From the NCBI RefSeq assembly GCF_001522545.3, contig NC_031772.1:6477503-6541502 (forward strand): 64,000 nucleotides of DNA. Reading direction: 5' to 3'. Positions 1-10,580 of the stretch are shown piece by piece. The translations under genes were made by a program, and so were the position numbers. How positions within the stretch are numbered: position 1 is the stretch's first letter; every line of letters begins with the position of its first letter. The DNA comes from Parus major. Its lineage: Eukaryota; Chordata; Aves; Passeriformes; Paridae. Under the pieces are notes generated by a model. That model was not told where the DNA came from. It was given only the letters and a program-made list of their open reading frames with translations, and made no database searches.

Positions 1-5
1 TGCAG

Positions 6-74
6 ATCTGCCCACAACAACAGTGGCCTTGCAGAGGAATGTGGGAACCACGGGCGGACACCACCCAGCCACAG
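6..74 (+). CDS. Stalk exon A of the unidentified receptor
   Basis: This is a phase 1-1 exon of 69 bases. The acceptor AG is at 4-5 and only five intron bases are visible. The donor is GTCAGG at 75-80. It reads as a Thr- and Gly-rich segment beginning D-L-P-T-T-T after the split codon, as expected for an O-glycosylated stalk. Its start resembles that of the exon at 752-817, which suggests an exon duplication. The call rests on phase, lack of stops and this resemblance, with no protein match. Confidence 0.42.
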
Positions 75-2734
75 GTCAGGGTGGGAGCAGTGACATGGAG
101 CACACAATGACAGGTGAGTGCCCAGGCCAGGGTTATTCATCTCTGTGGCAGGAGAAGACCAAGGCAGGGAGTTTGCTCTTCCATAGATAGATCAGACACC
201 TAAGCTGAATATGAATTGTGTCCTGATTGTTATCCAGAGAGGCAATATCAGAGGTTGGCACCCTTCATGCTTGAGAATGTGCCTGATGATGGGAGGGGAC
301 ATGAAAATGTTGTCTGTGTCCCTCTGGAACCAGAACTGTTGAGGCTGCAGAGCTCCAGAAGGAAGTTGCTTGACGCAAGAGACCTGGCACAGGCCTCCAC
401 ACCTCAGGGAGTTTATGGTGCAGCTGATGCCAAAGCCCCCCAGACCAGGCAGGGAATCACCATAGGAGAGAGGGAGTGCAGGTGTCCTCTGGAAATCTAG
501 GAAAGTGCCAGCAGGACAAAGCCAAAGCATTCCCAGGCCATGCTGTAGTCAGACTTGATGCATCCAGGGCTGCCAGGAACCTGAAGGGCGATGGTCAGGG
601 AGACATGAGTGCCCAATGCTTCCCCAGGCCTGCTAGCAAGACACACACAGGATAATCAGTGAGTCTAGGCTGGCAGAGCAGACCCCATCTTCTGGATGCC
701 CAGGGCAACTCCCAGTGGGGCTGCAATGCATCCACCATTCTCCACTGACAGATCCGGTGCCAACAACACAGGTCTCCAGGATGGATACTGCTCCAGTCAG
801 GCCTTTCACAGACACAGGTGAGTGGAGTGTCATGCTGAAAAACACCAGATTTGCACTGGCAAGGGCACGGTGGCAAACACCATCCCACACCAGCTCCACA
901 TCTGGCTGCTGTGCTTGTGGCTGCAGGGAACAAATCCCCTGGCATGCCAAATACCAGGCGTTATCCAGGCAGGAGCTGCGCTCCTGACACCCGCCCACAC
1001 GCTTGTTTTTGGGGGTGTTTGCAGCCTGAAGTTTGCTGTTTGTCTCCATGCAGAGACGCCCCATCCCTGTAAGTGTTCAAGGCCGGGTTGGACGGGGCTT
1101 GGAGCAAGCTGGTTGGTGGAAGGTGTCCCTGCCCATGGCAGGGCGTGGGACGAGATGGGCTTTAAGATCCCTTCCAAACTAAACCATCTCGGCATTCTGT
1201 GACTGTCGGGGAGTGGCAGAAGCCCCAGGTGGCCCCGGCGCCTTCTCGGGTGCCTGCTGTTTGGGGGGCCGGCCCGTGTGTCAGCGCTGTCCCCCCGCAG
1301 GTTCCCCGCTGCTGTACGGGCCGGCGGCCGCGCTGGGCGGCGCCGCGCTGGGCGCGCTGCTGGCGGCGGCGCTGGGCTGCTGGCGGCGGCGGAGGAAGGA
1401 CGGTGAGTAGCGACAAACCCAGCCGGGGACGGGCGTGGGGACAGCCCCGGGAGGAAGGGACAGCCCCGGGAGGAGGGGACAGCCCCGGGAGGAGGGGACA
1501 GCCCCGGGAGGAGGGGACGGGGCGGGCCGGCGGGCGGGACAGTCCCATCCCCGTCACTCTCATCACCGTCGCTCCCGTCCCCAGTTGATCCCTTCCAGGG
1601 AGAAGCCTGTGGGAGGGTTTTCCCCTAAACGTTGAACACTGGGAAGCTGCGTTTTGTTCTGTGACACATAAAACAAGTCGATGCATATCTTAGATTTTTT
1701 TTATTTTTTTTTTTTTTTTCAGAACGTCTCTATGAAGTTGCTTTGTGAGTGCAATTTTCTACTTGGTACTTGGGACGTTAAGACTGAGGGCAGGGTGCTG
1801 GTATCTGCTCCTAAAAAGCCTCCTTGCTTAGTGAAAAGCAAAGGTTTATTTGCCTTACGGGGGAGTATCTGAAAACCTTAGTTAGCAACATGAGGGCTTA
1901 ACACAGGGTCACAGGAGATAGACAGACAACAGTAGATAATATCTTTAATATGGTAGAAAAACAGATACTAGTGGGTGCTTGCTCTGGGTGCCTGTCACAT
2001 GCCATGGGAAACCTGTTCTTTGTAGGAAATTCTCACCAATATTTAGCAAAGCAAAGGACAAAAATTCTCAGTTCTTCCTTTAAGTTCCCTCTACACTTGC
2101 CTTTCTCTATAAGAAACATGTCTGGGTGTTTGGCCAAGTATTGCTTTGCAGAGTTCCTATTAGTGTATGATTATACAAACACATTTTCTGCCCTGTCCTC
2201 ATTTCAATCTTCAACGCCTTTGTACTGCTTTCCTACTCAGAGACACACCATAGCCATCTGTAGCAAATTTTCTCAATTATTCCTGGTATTTACTTTTCAA
2301 AGGCTAGAGTGTCTGCTGGTAACTTTAGAGTATAACATGATAATGCCATGAGAGTTTATAGTACCAGTAGTAACCAGTGCTGCTTTTTCTGTAATTCTTT
2401 TAAGTGTCTTTCTAGTGTCTTCCAGAGCCTCCCAGGCCTTCACTAGAATAATATGAATTTTGCTGTTTCACAGATTATGTGCTAGATCTTGTCTCTAAGA
2501 TGTAAGTGAAGTGCCATCTCCTTTAGTTGTCTCTCTCACTCATGTCTCTCTTGTCCCAGCCGCAGCACTGCAGATGTCGCCCCGCTGCACACTGAGGTGG
2601 AAGTCCCTGTTATATGCCTACATGAGGAAATGAGCTCTAACACTGAAAAGAGTACCATGAAAGACAGGAAAAGTCCTGAGTATGAGAACCTTGTGACTGC
2701 AATGGAATCACAATATGAAACAGAAGAAAATTAG
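6..2734 (+). CDS. 3' part of an unidentified single-pass membrane receptor (5 exons: 6-74, 752-817, 1301-1402, 1723-1744, 2560-2734)
   Basis: Five exons join without a stop and with matching phases (1,1,1,1,2), giving about 145 residues that end at the TAG of 2732-2734. The order is two Thr/Pro-rich stalk segments, an Ala/Leu/Gly-rich membrane segment, a Cys-Trp-Arg-Arg-Arg-Arg-Lys stop-transfer cluster and a cytoplasmic tail of about 67 residues. The tail contains YEVAF, PEYENLV and QYETEEN. YENL fits both a YxxL endocytic/ITIM-like motif and the YxN pattern that Grb2-type SH2 domains bind. The modular phase-1 exons are typical of type I leukocyte or complement-type receptors. I cannot name the family, because the ectodomain lies left of the window. 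The exon chain is an inference from splice signals. The tail and membrane exons are the most secure and the stalk exons less so. No AATAAA is visible within about 2 kb after the stop, so the 3' UTR end is not placed. Confidence 0.62.
752..817 (+). CDS. Stalk exon B of the unidentified receptor
   Basis: This is a phase 1-1 exon of 66 bases between the acceptor ACTGACAG and a strong donor GTGAGT. It begins D-P-V-P-T-T, which parallels D-L-P-T-T-T of the exon at 6-74, and it is also Thr/Pro/Val rich. Because the exon is symmetric it can be skipped without a frameshift, so alternative stalk lengths are possible. No known domain is recognised. Confidence 0.48.
1051..1202 (+). mobile_element. CR1 LINE 3' end fragment
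   Basis: About 150 bases match the 3' consensus of avian CR1 elements in sense orientation. The recognisable phrases are 'gtgttcaaggccgggttgga', 'ggtggaaggtgtccctgccc' and 'gatcccttccaaac', followed by the degenerate terminal ATTCTGTGA. It is 5'-truncated, as most CR1 copies are, and lies in the intron between the second stalk exon and the membrane exon. Confidence 0.9.
1301..1402 (+). CDS. Transmembrane exon of the unidentified receptor
   Basis: This is a phase 1-1 exon of 102 bases with acceptor CCCCCCGCAG and donor GTGAGT. It encodes G-S-P-L-L-Y-G-P, then about 20 hydrophobic residues dominated by Ala, Leu and Gly, then C-W-R-R-R-R-K-D. The positive cluster directly after the hydrophobic run marks the cytoplasmic side, giving a type I topology. 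The exon is very GC rich, in contrast with the AT-rich exons after it. An exon made of one membrane segment plus a stop-transfer signal is the usual layout in immune receptor genes. Confidence 0.68.
1437..1518. repeat. GC-rich 19-base minisatellite, about 4 copies
   Basis: The unit GGGGACAGCCCCGGGAGGA repeats about four times with very few differences. It sits in the short intron directly after the membrane exon of the receptor. The array is likely to vary in copy number. Confidence 0.9.
1723..1744 (+). CDS. 22-base microexon, membrane-proximal tail of the receptor
   Basis: This exon follows a polypyrimidine tract of about 25 T and the acceptor CAG, and it ends at a GTGAGT donor. It completes the split codon left by the membrane exon (phase 1 in, phase 2 out) and reads E-R-L-Y-E-V-A. 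This supplies the first tail tyrosine (YEVA, YxxΦ-like). Both flanking phases agree only if this microexon is included: the membrane exon ends in phase 1 and the last exon starts in phase 2. Confidence 0.6.
2560..2734 (+). CDS. Last coding exon: cytoplasmic tail with YENLV and YETEEN, stop TAG
   Basis: The acceptor is CTTGTCCCAG, after a CT-rich stretch. Entering in phase 2, the exon encodes about 57 residues beginning R-S-T-A-D-V-A-P and then a TAG. The segment is hydrophilic, rich in Glu, Ser and Thr, and carries two tyrosines in acidic settings (PEYENLV and QYETEEN), as expected for a phosphorylated signalling tail. Reading frame, acceptor and a natural stop support it. The family remains unidentified. 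Confidence 0.66.
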
Positions 2735-5700
2735 TAAAATAACAACTTTTCCACATAAGCAGCCATGCAGGGCTGCAGGTACTGAATAGTGAACTTAACA
2801 GAAGGAAACTTTTCCTCCTGTTGTCACTCTGTTCTGCTATCACTGCTTGCTTTAACCCAGAGGAGCTGCATTACCTTTTGGTCTTTGGCAGACCAGGCCC
2901 TGCCTGTGGGAGCAGAAACCCCCAGCCAACTGTCTACCCACTTCTATACAGCAAGTTGTTTCTGAGCAACCTGAAGGACCAAGGCAGGAAGAGAGGATCT
3001 GAAGGAGTGAGAACATGAAATTCTTTAGCCTGTAAATCCAGGAGCAATTGGTAAAATGCTGCCAGTCAGTAACACTAGCAAGGGGTACTCTCCAATGTAT
3101 ATTCCTGTTAAGACATTCCAGGCTGCAAGGAACCAGGATTGTGCTGAAAATGGAGATCCTCTGGCTTTTGCAGCTCAGCAAATATTGGTTGTACATCCTG
3201 GCTGTCCTTGAGTATTTCTTTCTTTGTTACAGCATGGTAAAGGGACAACAGAGGAGAGGTTGATGTCCCAGGAGAGTAATTTTTGCTATCAGACAGGAGC
3301 TCAGTGCTCAGGGAGAGAGGGAATGAGTCTCTGAACTCTCACCCACTGGTTTTCTCCTTGAAAACCAGAACTGATGTTGAAGGAAATGCTGGGATTTAAT
3401 TTTTACAGTATGGGGGCCAGAGGCATGATAAAATAGAGAGAAATTTGAGGCATTTGGACAATGACTGAGTAAGGCACCTGTCTGAATACAACAGCCTGAC
3501 ACCAAATTACTCTGTGGGAAGTAAGTCAGGCTGTGATTACTAATGCTGACCTGTCATGTAACATGGATGCAGTTCCTGTCTTCAGCTGTAGTGCATTCCC
3601 TACACTACGCTGTCACTCAGCAGCCTGATCTGCCTCATCATTGTTAATTGTTTGCATCTTGCCTGTACTGCAGTGCTGCTGTCATCTTGTCCTTACTGTG
3701 CCTCCAGCCAGCATCCCTTTGTCCTCCAGGCTTGGCAGGGAGGAGGAATGCCTCCTGGCTTTAGCAAACCAAATTTGTGAGAGTTACTGGCTCTTTTTTA
3801 TATCTGTGGGTGCAGCAAGGAAAGCATGGGGAAGCAGCTGAGCTCAAGTCACACACCCCCTCCTGCTTGGCCCTGACTCACAAGGCTCATCTCTGCTGCC
3901 ATGGATCACCCCTTCTGAAGTTAGCAGCCTAACAGCAGGGTCACATTGCTGTTTGTGGCCTGAGTGCTGTGTAGAGCTACACTTTAACCTTCACATCTCT
4001 GCACTGCAATGATGCTTCTTCTGCAGGACACGAGGTGGGCAAGATGAGAGGTAAAAATCTGCCCATATTATGAGGGCTTCACAAACACAGTGACAGCCAT
4101 GCACTGGGCTGTGCTGGGTGTCAGGCTGTACTCCAGGGAGGCAGACAGGATCCAGTCTGTTCCTGTGGGACCCATGGCTGCCAACCCTGAAAACCCCATG
4201 CTGCAGAAGCTGCTGCATCAGCAGTTCCAGGGGTAGTGCAGAACAAAGGAATTGAGGGAAATGAGGCGCTGCAACACACACACAGGGCAGTAGGATATGG
4301 TGCAAGATCAGTGCTGGGTGGGAAGGGAACTGAAAATTTCTCAGCTTCCCCATCCTTACCTCAGCAGATCTAGGCCCAAAACTCATGACATGGCACTCTC
4401 CTTTCCCCCCCCCCAAATATCATCCTCATTAATTTTCTATTAGCTTGGTGTTTTGTGCAAGTTTTCCAGCTGTTAAAGGCTCTGAGCTCCAGGTTCACTC
4501 ATTGACTATACAACACCATGGTTTTCCCATCTTGTGATTCCTCCCAGCACTATCTGCTCTGGGCAGAGGTCTGGACACCTTTCTCAGAAGACATGAAGCC
4601 TGGGAGAAGCTACAGAGGAAGAAGGAGTTAAGAAAGGGAGAGCAGATGCCCCGGATGGACCACCCCCGTGTACTCCATGTTGTCACTGCCTCTAGTTAGG
4701 GCAGCAAAAGGACTTTGGGTACAAGTAGCAGAACAGTGGAAAAATAAGAAGCCTATCTCCAATACTGACATGTTTTTACCTGAGCAACAAGTGTGTGATT
4801 ATTTCTTTATTTCACTTTTGCTATGTTTTCCATGTGTCTAGTAAAACCTGTTTGCAACAGAACATTTTTCTTCTGAAAGCCACAGAGGGATCTGCTGTGT
4901 TGCATCAGCAGCAAACCAAAGATCTTCTCTTTTTGTTGCACTGGTCATTCACCCGAAGCTCATCTGCTGAGCTCTGCTCCAAAACAGAAGGAAAAGCTCA
5001 GCTTCTGCCCTGAAAGGACACTGCCTCCCAAAAACACACTATCTTGAGTGGCCAGTGCAGTGTCATGGGACTCACAGTTCCCCTTGCAGTGCCTGTCCCC
5101 TGGAGGGGACTTGTTGGCTTTTACACCTGCTGGGTTTGTCCCATACAGAGCAGGGAGGTGGGAGATGAAGTCCCAGAGAAATTTGTCCCACTGTAATTTG
5201 GTGCTTGTTCTGGTAAGAGAGGAAGGAGTTTACATTCTTCCCCTTCACCCAGTCATCTAGATGGATCTGTGAGCTGAAGGAGGGAGTTATTTAAAAAACA
5301 GAGAACAAACTACAGAAAGCAAAAATGGGAAATGCATGAGAAAACAAGAATGAAGGGCATAAACAAACACTTGGCCAGCAAAGGAGGTTGGGTCAGTTGA
5401 AACCTCGAGGTCTGAGTGACAGCAGGGCTTGGGGCTGACATGGCTGTGTGCTTTATAATCCACTTTTTGACAAAGCAAAGCCTGAAATCATAGACCTTGC
5501 TCTCTTTTGAAGCTAACCTCAGTGATAAAGGTCAGAGTGATGTTTGTGAGTCATGAGGAGGTGCTTGAGAGAGACCATGGGAGTGTGAGTCATAAGGAGT
5601 AGGGCCACTTGTGGACCATGTTTGTCCAGAAGTGCACAAGCTATTCAGAAAGCAGAACACAATTTGCTTAGGCAATGATATACATTCACGGGTCCCAGCT

Positions 5701-6653
5701 TTGTGCAAACTCCAACTTCTTCAAAATATTTACTAAGAAATAGTTGCAACAAAAAGCCCAAAAGCTTAGTATTCAAGTTTATTAATACTCTCAAATATTG
5801 CAAAATTTGCTGGTGGTATTGTCCTAAAACTAGTCAGTAGGGTCTTGGAATTTTTTTTTATTTTTGAATTTTCCATGTCAAATGCTTTCAGAGTCTGATT
5901 TGTCAAACTGGGCTGGATATTCCCTGACATTCCCCTACCCTGACATATCTGAAATACTACAAGTTAGTTACTGAAAACACTTATCAATCATTACATCTTC
6001 AAGTGGGACAATTTAGAGGGAATTACTTTAATTAAATAGCAGAATAGGCAACCTTGCTGCAAGTGCTGACTAGGAATAACCATCCAAAGACAAAAAGTCT
6101 TCTCCAAACAGCAAAGCTCCCAGGAGGGGCAATGGACTCCATGGCCTAATTTAAAACAGATTGAGCAAACTTGCATTTTTCACAGGCTAATGTGCCAGAG
6201 GGAAGTTAACAAGCAGCCTCATTAGTTTGTACTCCATATAAAAAAAGATTACTACTATGTGCAAAGGAAAGATTATTACAGATAATGCTGCCTTCACCCA
6301 TGATGTTGTGATTGTACTTGCCAGGATCCTTGTTAACTGAGTTTAATTTACAGCTGGCTAGTTAATGCTTGTAAGAGAATAGCATTGTGTTTGGATGCAG
6401 AGAACAAGGACCCAGGGCACAATTCCGTCTTCACAGTGCAGAGAAGTTGCACCAGCACCACTTCTGCTCTGATTTACTGTTGGGAGGGATACCCCGAAAG
6501 ACACTTCCAAAACCAGGGTGGAAGGGAAACTTGGCAGCACAGGATCAGTCAGTTCTGGAACAATGGGATGGGCTGCTGAGTACCTCGGTGGGTTTTTGGA
6601 GAGGTGCCGAGCCTGGAGAGGAAGACTCCTGCCAGAGCAGGAGGGAAGGGCTG

Positions 6654-6779
6654 GACCCTCAGCGTCACGTTGCTCAGCAGTGCCTCACTTGGGGTATTTG
6701 ACAAACTGACACTCTGCACACTGAGTGTCGGACTCAGCTTGTCAAATACACGCAGTGCCACACTGCAGCTCCCAGGGTC
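6654..6779. repeat. Imperfect palindrome of about 126 bases (collinear inverted repeat)
   Basis: Four complementary blocks occur in mirror order: GACCCT 6654-6659 with AGGGTC 6774-6779, GCAGTG 6677-6682 with CACTGC 6761-6766, GTATTTGACAA 6694-6704 with TTGTCAAATAC 6739-6749, and GACACTC 6708-6714 with GAGTGTC 6723-6729. The centre is an 8-base loop. This is a foldback, consistent with a small non-autonomous DNA element, a duplicated inverted segment or a hairpin RNA. The sequence alone does not decide which. Confidence 0.72.
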
Positions 6780-9700
6780 ACAGTGTCCTTGCTGGATGCC
6801 AACCTGGGCACACAGAGGGAAAAGAAGCACAGCAGCTGTTGTTAACTTCAGAGGCCTTTTCCACTTAGCAAAAAGTATCATTAATCCTCCCATATTTCCC
6901 GCTCCTGCACTCTGTTTTGGGTGAGAGAGAACCAGACCAGCAAACACTGCTTTCTGCTAAGGAAAAGAATCCGCTATATTAATTCAAAAGTCAGAAAAAT
7001 AAGTACAACTCTGCCCCTGGGCATGCACATAGGGGTTCATCACTGCCTCTGTTGGAGGCTCCTCCATTTGGCAGAATACTGTAAAGGTTGTGATGCTGAA
7101 AGAAAACCAAGCTCCACACAGGGAAACAATGAAATTCTTCAGAAGCGAAGTGAAACTTTCTCTTCCGTTGACTAACTAACCCTCTTCTGCTTCACTTCTA
7201 GCAAACAGAAAAAGCCTCTCCTGCAATAAGTGGAGTTTTCCATCTCCAAATGCTGGCATAATCCAGCTTTTAAGGGTGAACAGCATATTCACACACACAT
7301 ACACGCTTCTTGCACAAATACAAACGATACTCTTATTCCCTTGTTCTTTTAACAGAAGTGTGCAGGAAATGCAGAAATGCACCTGAAGAAAACTAAATTA
7401 AAAAACGTACACAAGAGAAGATATTTCACAATATTACTCTGTTCTGTGTCCTGCTCAGATGTTTACTGTTTAGAAATTCAGTCTAAAAAGGGATTTGAAA
7501 TTCTGATACTGTACAACTCTCCCAGAAAAATCCATACTGGCTCCTAAGTCATACACCCATTCTGAACAACACTGTTTTTGTCATTCATACTCTTTGTGGA
7601 CATATCCAGATATAGCTGAGTTTTTAGCATGGTGTTTTAGCATCCTTACCAGTCCACGGATTTTAATTTCACATGACCAGCATCACCATGCTATTTTTAG
7701 TATCAAAATAAAAACCGAAATGTTTTTAATTATATTTTTAAGGTAGACCATTAAAGACACTAAAGTAGAATTAGATTAAGTTTATTAGCAGTATCATACA
7801 GTGGGCAATTCATCAACCATTTTTACCTCTAACTTCTGTGCCTATTTTACACAGATGATCATAGGATTCCATCTAATATCATATACAGAAACATACCTGG
7901 AAAGGAAAAGCTTTTTTCAGGTGAAAGCATAGCAAATACATATTTTCTGAAACCAGAAGAGAGTGGAGTAAGACTTAAGAGCAATGGAACAGCTACAGCT
8001 TTAAAGGTAAAATCTGTTTCTAGACTGAGTCACTGCTCAGGCTTTGCAATTCTGGCATTCCCCTGTCTCCATCTTTGCCTTGGGTGCAATGTAGATAGTG
8101 ACCAGTTCTGGCTCCTCATTCCAAATGCAGTTCAGCCATGGCAGATAAAACTATGTGGCAATGGATAACAGCAGCATGTGCATTTCATGAAGATAAGAAA
8201 AGTGTTAATAAGCTGATTTAATGTCAGTCTACCAGAGTACATGTGAACCTGTACTCTAAGCCATACCAAAATGTGGGGAAGCCACTAGAGAAAGACTATG
8301 GAGGCTCTTCCACAGTATCAGTGACCAGACTGCCTTCAGTTTCAGTGCTGATGTCTAACAGGGGCAGATCTGGCCTTGGAGGAGGAAGAAGAAAACAAGG
8401 CAGCACTGCTTCTGCAATTGAAGCTTAAAATAATCCCCCATTGTGGCTTTCTGAGGGGAAAAACAGCCACTTTTGCTGTCAGGGACAGATAAGGGGTGGG
8501 GACACAATGGAGATAATTCTGTCAGCAGATGGGAATGGAACTTGCAACTCTACCCATAGAGATCGTATCTGATGTGAATGGATTTGTCATTGTCAGAACT
8601 TCTGGTTTCAAGCTAAAGTGGGTATTTCCAAGTAAAAATTTAGTGTTATAAAACTGAACAATCTACTGCATACTCTGAAGGCAAAACAGAAAGAATTTAT
8701 CTTCCTGCATTCTGGAGTCAGTCCCTTACCAAATTCAGGAGAAGTCCCCTCCACAGTGCACATCATCGCTCAGGTATTTTTACAGGGCTGTGAGACTGTT
8801 CTGCAAATTGTAATGAAAAAAAATGAAAAGTAAGATTATTGGATACATTCAACTCTAAACCTAATAACATAACAGCATGCAGGGAAATGTGGCCGTGTGG
8901 TTTTCACATGGTAAGTAGCAGAGCCCTAGGATGCAGGCTGCAGCCATTTCAAGGCATGCATTTATTATGCAGGATTTGAACTGGAATCAAGGTCATCTCT
9001 GTTTTCCACTTGGTGAAACAAATCACAACCAGAATTGAAAGCAAGAGTCCCCACAGATGTATAACAGCAGGGTCTGCTGAAACCCTGGCCAGCTGAAACT
9101 TTGGGTTGTGCTTCTTCTAGAAGCTGGAAGCCTTTGTCATAACAGAGACAAACAAGACTTTGCTCATGGCAGGCTTCCACTGGATGCTGTCCTGTTCCAT
9201 ATATGACCTTCCTGTGCCCCCAGCCCTGCAGAGGACACTGCAAGGAGCTTTGCCAGACAAATGATGGCTCACTTCAAAGCCCCCAGGATGGGCCTGATAA
9301 TCCCCCCATTACCTTCAGGTCAACATCCTCACGTGCTCCCACAGCCCCTGCACTCCCCTAAGCCCCGCAGCTCCCATCTCTGCACACTGGACTCTGTCCC
9401 CATGGCTGCTCATGCCCCAGACACCCAAAGAAGGGAAGAGGGTGTGGTAAACTTTCATCTGCTCTACTAAAACCATCATGACAGTGAGAAATGGAGCTGA
9501 AGAGCACACTTGCACACAACTGGGACAGGGTTTCTCCCTGGTTACACCCTCCTCCATCCCACACCCTCCCCTGTTCATTGTCAGCTGCCTCATCTATGGC
9601 TAATTTAGATCAAAATCTCCCACTGCCAGCAGCTCACAGGCAGCATGTGTGAGTGTGAGCTGAGGGAGCACGCACACATATACCCTGCTGCTGAGCAAGG

Positions 9701-10129
9701 CTATATATCATTGCTAATCTTAATTCATCAAGGAGCTGTGGTCCAAAGTGCAGTGTTCACTGGCTGGGACCCGTAGCATTCCATCCCTGAGCCTGCCCTC
9801 CCCAAGCACACACACAGCCAAATGCTACCTCATCCCTGAAAGGAGGCACCAAAAAGCCCCCCTGGCTTACACAGACACAGTCCCAGCACCGAAGGGAGGC
9901 AGCCCAATCCCAAACAGGATTAAGATCCCCCCAAAACTCGAGGTGTAACGTGGGGTAGGAGAACAACTTTCTTCACTGCCAGGAACCTGGACACCCCGCA
10001 CCGTTCAGTGTCCCAACACCCACGGGCCTTTGGGACCTCCTGAGGGAGATACAGGAGATGAACCCCAAAGGACACATTCTCCCCCGTCCCCAGCCACCCC
10101 TTCCGAGGGCAGAAGGGGGACCTGGCACC

Positions 10130-10580
10130 TACCATAGCTGGGCCATCCTGACCCGGGGCAGGCAGGGCCGGCAGCGCGGGGCCGCAGCGGGGGCCGTGCA
10201 GGAGCGCGGCGGGGGCACAGCCCGGCCACACAGCTCGGTTTTGAAGGGGCTGCTCCTCCTTCAAGAGGAAGCTGCGAATGGGGAAGATAAGGCTGAGGTT
10301 AGATAACAGGAAATGTCTGGATGTGAGTGACAACACATCCAGGTTGTGAAAGCAGCTCTCCCCATCCTGCCGCGGGGCACGCGGCTCACGAGCGGGCTGA
10401 GGGCGAGCGCCTCGGCCTTTGGCCAGAGCAGCCAGGACGCCTCAGAGGGCCGGGCACACAGCGCCTGCGGCCGGGCCAGCCGCTGGCAGCACCGGGAACG
10501 GCACCAGGGCAGCTGGGAGCAGCCACAGCGACTGTCCCAAGTCCGGCCACCGCAGGCCATCGATCTCGCAGTGCTCAGGC
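10130..10580. other. GC- and CpG-rich patch
   Basis: This local stretch is rich in CG dinucleotides and lies in an otherwise CpG-poor region. Frames on both strands stay open for 130-180 codons, but their Ala/Pro/Arg/Ser-rich composition is what GC-rich DNA gives by chance. It may be a weak CpG island. I see no convincing exon or promoter element. Confidence 0.35.
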
